This document shows, one piece after another, positions 61,425-62,908 of a DNA stretch of 62,908 nucleotides. The first letter of the stretch is position 1; each line of letters starts with the position of its first letter. The translations under genes were made by a program, and so were the position numbers. The stretch is from an uncultured Ruminococcus sp. (GTDB taxonomy: Bacteria; Bacillota; Clostridia; Monoglobales; Monoglobaceae), in assembly GCA_902760955.1 (NCBI GenBank), contig CACWIG010000005.1:1-62908 (forward strand), in the 5' to 3' direction. The notes under the pieces are model-generated. The model was not told where the DNA came from. It saw only the letters and a list, made by a program, of their open reading frames with translations, and made no database searches.

Positions 61425-61468
61425 TTAGTTTCGTATTTGGCGAGTCGTTCAACGAACTGCCTTTTTCT
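61386..61468 (-). ncRNA. putative antisense antitoxin RNA
   Basis: Predicted from the perfect promoter at 61475-61503 to the terminator at 61386, about 80 nt. It is complementary to the last seven bases of the toxin gene and its entire 3' UTR. That 3' UTR is the segment that pairs with the toxin leader, so the antisense RNA could compete for it. The type I arrangement with convergent overlap at the toxin 3' end resembles TxpA/RatA in Bacillus; sequence homology is not claimed. Confidence 0.7.
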
Positions 61469-61474
61469 ATGCCC

Positions 61475-61503
61475 ATTATACATTTAAAATTATATTTTGT
61501 CAA
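61475..61503 (-). promoter_or_regulatory. consensus promoter of the antisense RNA
   Basis: On the minus strand TTGACA (61498-61503), 17-nt spacer, TATAAT (61475-61480): a perfect match to the sigma-A consensus with ideal spacing. No coding gene follows on that strand, only the antisense of the toxin 3' end. Confidence 0.92.
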
Positions 61504-61681
61504 CAAGTAATTTTGTAAATATGTTTACATTCAAAAAATATATTTGAAAGTGTTGGTTGAAAAGTGTCGAAAAAATGCTGAAGATTTTCTGAACCTAAAT
61601 TTTTTATTGATTTTACCTATTAAAAAGCATTGTTTTTAGAGAAAGCAATAAAAAACAAATGCATAAAAGTGTTGGTAATGG

Positions 61682-61969
61682 CTATGCTCTAAAGTTATGC
61701 CCACAATCATGGCAGAAGAATATTCTTCTTCTGTTTGAAAACCATCTTTTTGACTGCCATACATGACCTTTTCCAGATGATTTCTTAATAATCGCCATCC
61801 ACCAATCATAACAAATGAAAATCATCATTCCGATACACCATTTCATCATTATCCAAATGAAATAGTATATACCAAACAATACAGTCCAAATACAACCATG
61901 TTTGCTCATTTCGTTTGATAATTGAACTTTAGTACTACCGCATTTTGGACATTTTGCATTTACTCCCAT
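61682..61969 (-). CDS. small membrane protein with a split zinc ribbon
   Basis: A 95-residue protein. CPKCG (about 8-12) and CHDCG (about 86-90) form a zinc-ribbon pair. Between them lie two hydrophobic, Trp/Ile/Met-rich segments (about 25-60), so the two knuckles would meet on the same side of the membrane. A basic stretch (KRWFSNRRRIFF, about 73-84) precedes the second knuckle. RBS TTGGAGG precedes the ATG. The function is unknown; I do not recognise the family. Confidence 0.75.
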   Translation of the reverse strand: MGVNAKCPKCGSTKVQLSNEMSKHGCIWTVLFGIYYFIWIMMKWCIGMMIFICYDWWMAIIKKSSGKGHVWQSKRWFSNRRRIFFCHDCGHNFRA

Positions 61970-62126
61970 TCTGTTTCCTCCAATTTCTTTGTTTTGGCAT
62001 ATTATATCATATTTTAAGATATTATGTCAATATAAAATAAAGATTTTAGTTAATGTTTTAAGATTTTACATTCTGTTAATACTATCTTTAAAATGATAAA
62101 CTCAAATAAAGGTAGGTGTTAATGTT

Positions 62127-62465
62127 TTGAATTATGAATTATTGGGAAGAAAAATAAGACAACAAAGGAAAGAGAAAAAATATACATTGGAGCAGTTGGC
62201 AGAGAAACTTAATGTTTCAACAACTTTTATAGGGCAAATAGAAAGAGCAAAAGGAATACCATCTCTTGAAACATTAGTTAAGATTGCAAATATTCTTGAA
62301 ATATCAACAGACAGTTTGCTATTTGGGGATTTAAATAGCAAGTCAGGAAACAATCATTTTATAAAAAAAGTTGCAGAATTAACAGAAACATTCACCCCTG
62401 ATGAAAAGGAACTATTATTAAAGACCATAGAAATAATCAATGAGTATAGAAACAGTGCCGAATAA
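62127..62465 (+). CDS. XRE-family helix-turn-helix regulator
   Basis: A 112-residue DNA-binding protein. The HTH (about 6-60) is IRQQRKEKKYTLEQLAEKLN then VSTTFIGQIERAKGIPSLETL, a classic Cro/C1-type fold. The C-terminal helical tail (about 75-112) may mediate dimerisation. The only start is TTG 62127, nine bases after AGGTAGGTG. The target is unknown. The window's last hairpins and MITE copy E follow. Confidence 0.85.
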   Translation: MNYELLGRKIRQQRKEKKYTLEQLAEKLNVSTTFIGQIERAKGIPSLETLVKIANILEISTDSLLFGDLNSKSGNNHFIKKVAELTETFTPDEKELLLKTIEIINEYRNSAE

Positions 62466-62470
62466 GACAT

Positions 62471-62516
62471 TGTTTCTTGTTTTTTATAATTTAAATTATG
62501 TAGAAACGATTTTTTT
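62471..62516 (+). terminator. terminator of the XRE gene
   Basis: GTTTCT pairs with AGAAAC around a palindromic ATAATTTAAATTAT, followed by GATTTTTTT. Confidence 0.55.
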
Positions 62517-62648
62517 GAAATATCAATAAAAAATTCTTCCATAGAAAATAAAGTTATAGGTCACCAATCAATTCTTTGATTATAATATATATTTCATAAA
62601 TTTTGTCAATTGATTTTCAAAAATGTATCATATATAATTATGATATCG
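62517..62648. other. AT-rich noncoding DNA
   Basis: No gene, repeat or clear signal seen between the XRE terminator and the repeat cluster at the end of the window. Confidence 0.5.
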
Positions 62649-62708
62649 GACCTCCCTGCGTAAAGGAGCCTGAATAAGCCGATCCCTCAGTCAGCTAATG
62701 CTGATAAA
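62649..62708. repeat. composite repeat: CTCCCTGCGTAAAGGAG module plus GCTAATGCTGA module
   Basis: 62649-62678 resembles part of the 10041/33898 module, and 62680-62708 is the inverse of 9968-9997. It runs directly into an alpha hairpin. Confidence 0.6.
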
Positions 62709-62738
62709 CGGGACGTCGAGGACGCCGTCCCCTACAAT
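62709..62738. repeat. TGTAGGG hairpin element, type alpha
   Basis: GGGACGTCGAGG... ending CCCCTACAAT, followed by ACGCAAGGGAGC as at 33879. Confidence 0.88.
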
Positions 62739-62770
62739 ACGCAAGGGAGCCTATTGCAGACACGTACAAA

Positions 62771-62797
62771 CGGGCGATTCGTGAATCGCCCCTACAA
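62771..62797. repeat. TGTAGGG hairpin element, type gamma
   Basis: GGGCGATTC-GT-GAATCGCCC followed by CTACAA. Third gamma copy. Confidence 0.9.
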
Positions 62798-62814
62798 ATG
62801 CACAAGGGAGCATT

Positions 62815-62899
62815 AAATTCAAAATAATTTTTTCTTTGCAATCGGGCTTGGCGATTGTATGGGCTTTGGGCAATTATTCATTAAAATTATTTTGAATTT
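62815..62899 (-). mobile_element. MITE-like element, copy E (inverse orientation)
   Basis: 85 bp with perfect AAATTCAAAATAATTTT terminal repeats. The internal hairpin arms are GCAATCG and CGATTGT instead of the CAGTTG/CAACTG of copy B, with the loop CCAAGCC unchanged, so the arms have changed together. Confidence 0.92.
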
Positions 62900-62908
62900 G
62901 CAGATTTG

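Overview
The window is a stretch of an AT-rich Firmicutes chromosome, most likely a gut-type member of the Clostridia. This is suggested by the gene families (IreB, RemB, RqcP, HPr/Crh-like proteins, DnaD, an S-layer-homology anchored hydrolase, a stalk-domain protein, PPDK), by strong AGGAGG ribosome binding sites, and by TTG/GTG starts on rpsL, rpsG, gyrB, dnaA and dnaD. I cannot name the species.

Layout. 1-470: the end of an rRNA operon (5S) with tRNA-Asn, tRNA-Glu and a CAT-anticodon tRNA. 0.6-5.3 kb: a phosphatase, a GldA-like dehydrogenase and an ABC importer of the TrpXYZ-like type. 5.4-9.8 kb: a glycosyltransferase, typA and mtnN. 10.2-14.3 kb: the general PTS enzymes ptsHI with a glucose-type IICBA permease. 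14.5-16.7 kb: a small inserted cassette carrying a GH30 hydrolase, bounded by 40-bp copies of the ppdK 3' end. 16.6-26.8 kb: ppdK, tadA, a Crh-like HPr paralogue, mtaB, an RluA synthase, pheST and ireB. 27-33.5 kb: a uracil permease behind an attenuator, then the str operon (rplGB-rpsL-rpsG-fusA-tuf). 33.5-35.2 kb: a repeat-rich zone enclosing a structured RNA and a 51-residue protein. 36.4-41.8 kb: the replication block dnaN-recF-remB-gyrB, a degenerate ThyX-like gene and a ferredoxin. 41.9-46.3 kb: an inward-facing cell-wall module (GH26-like/SLH, amidase, SH3). 46.6-51.4 kb: dnaA, mnmE and two primosome genes (DnaD, DnaC/DnaI). 52.4-58.8 kb: manA, ROK glucokinase, a YabM-like flippase, mazG, rqcP and a stalk protein with a pseudoknot leader. 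58.9-61 kb: a Zur-controlled zinc ABC system. 61.2-61.5 kb: a probable type I toxin-antitoxin locus. 61.7-62.9 kb: a zinc-ribbon membrane protein, an XRE regulator and repeats.

Two families of small dispersed elements run through the intergenic DNA. One is a set of 25-30 bp hairpins built on a TGTAGGG/CCCTACA edge with interchangeable cores. The other is an ~85 bp MITE-like element with terminal inverted repeats and an internal hairpin whose arms co-vary between copies. In one MITE copy a hairpin element lies inside it.

The strongest candidates for undescribed biology are the type I toxin-antitoxin locus at 61.19-61.50 kb, the pseudoknot leader at 57.2 kb, the GH30 cassette at the ppdK 3' end, the structured RNA plus small protein locus at 34.1-34.7 kb, and the complementary loss of His15 and Ser46 functions between two HPr paralogues. 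All calls are from reading the sequence; no database search was run.
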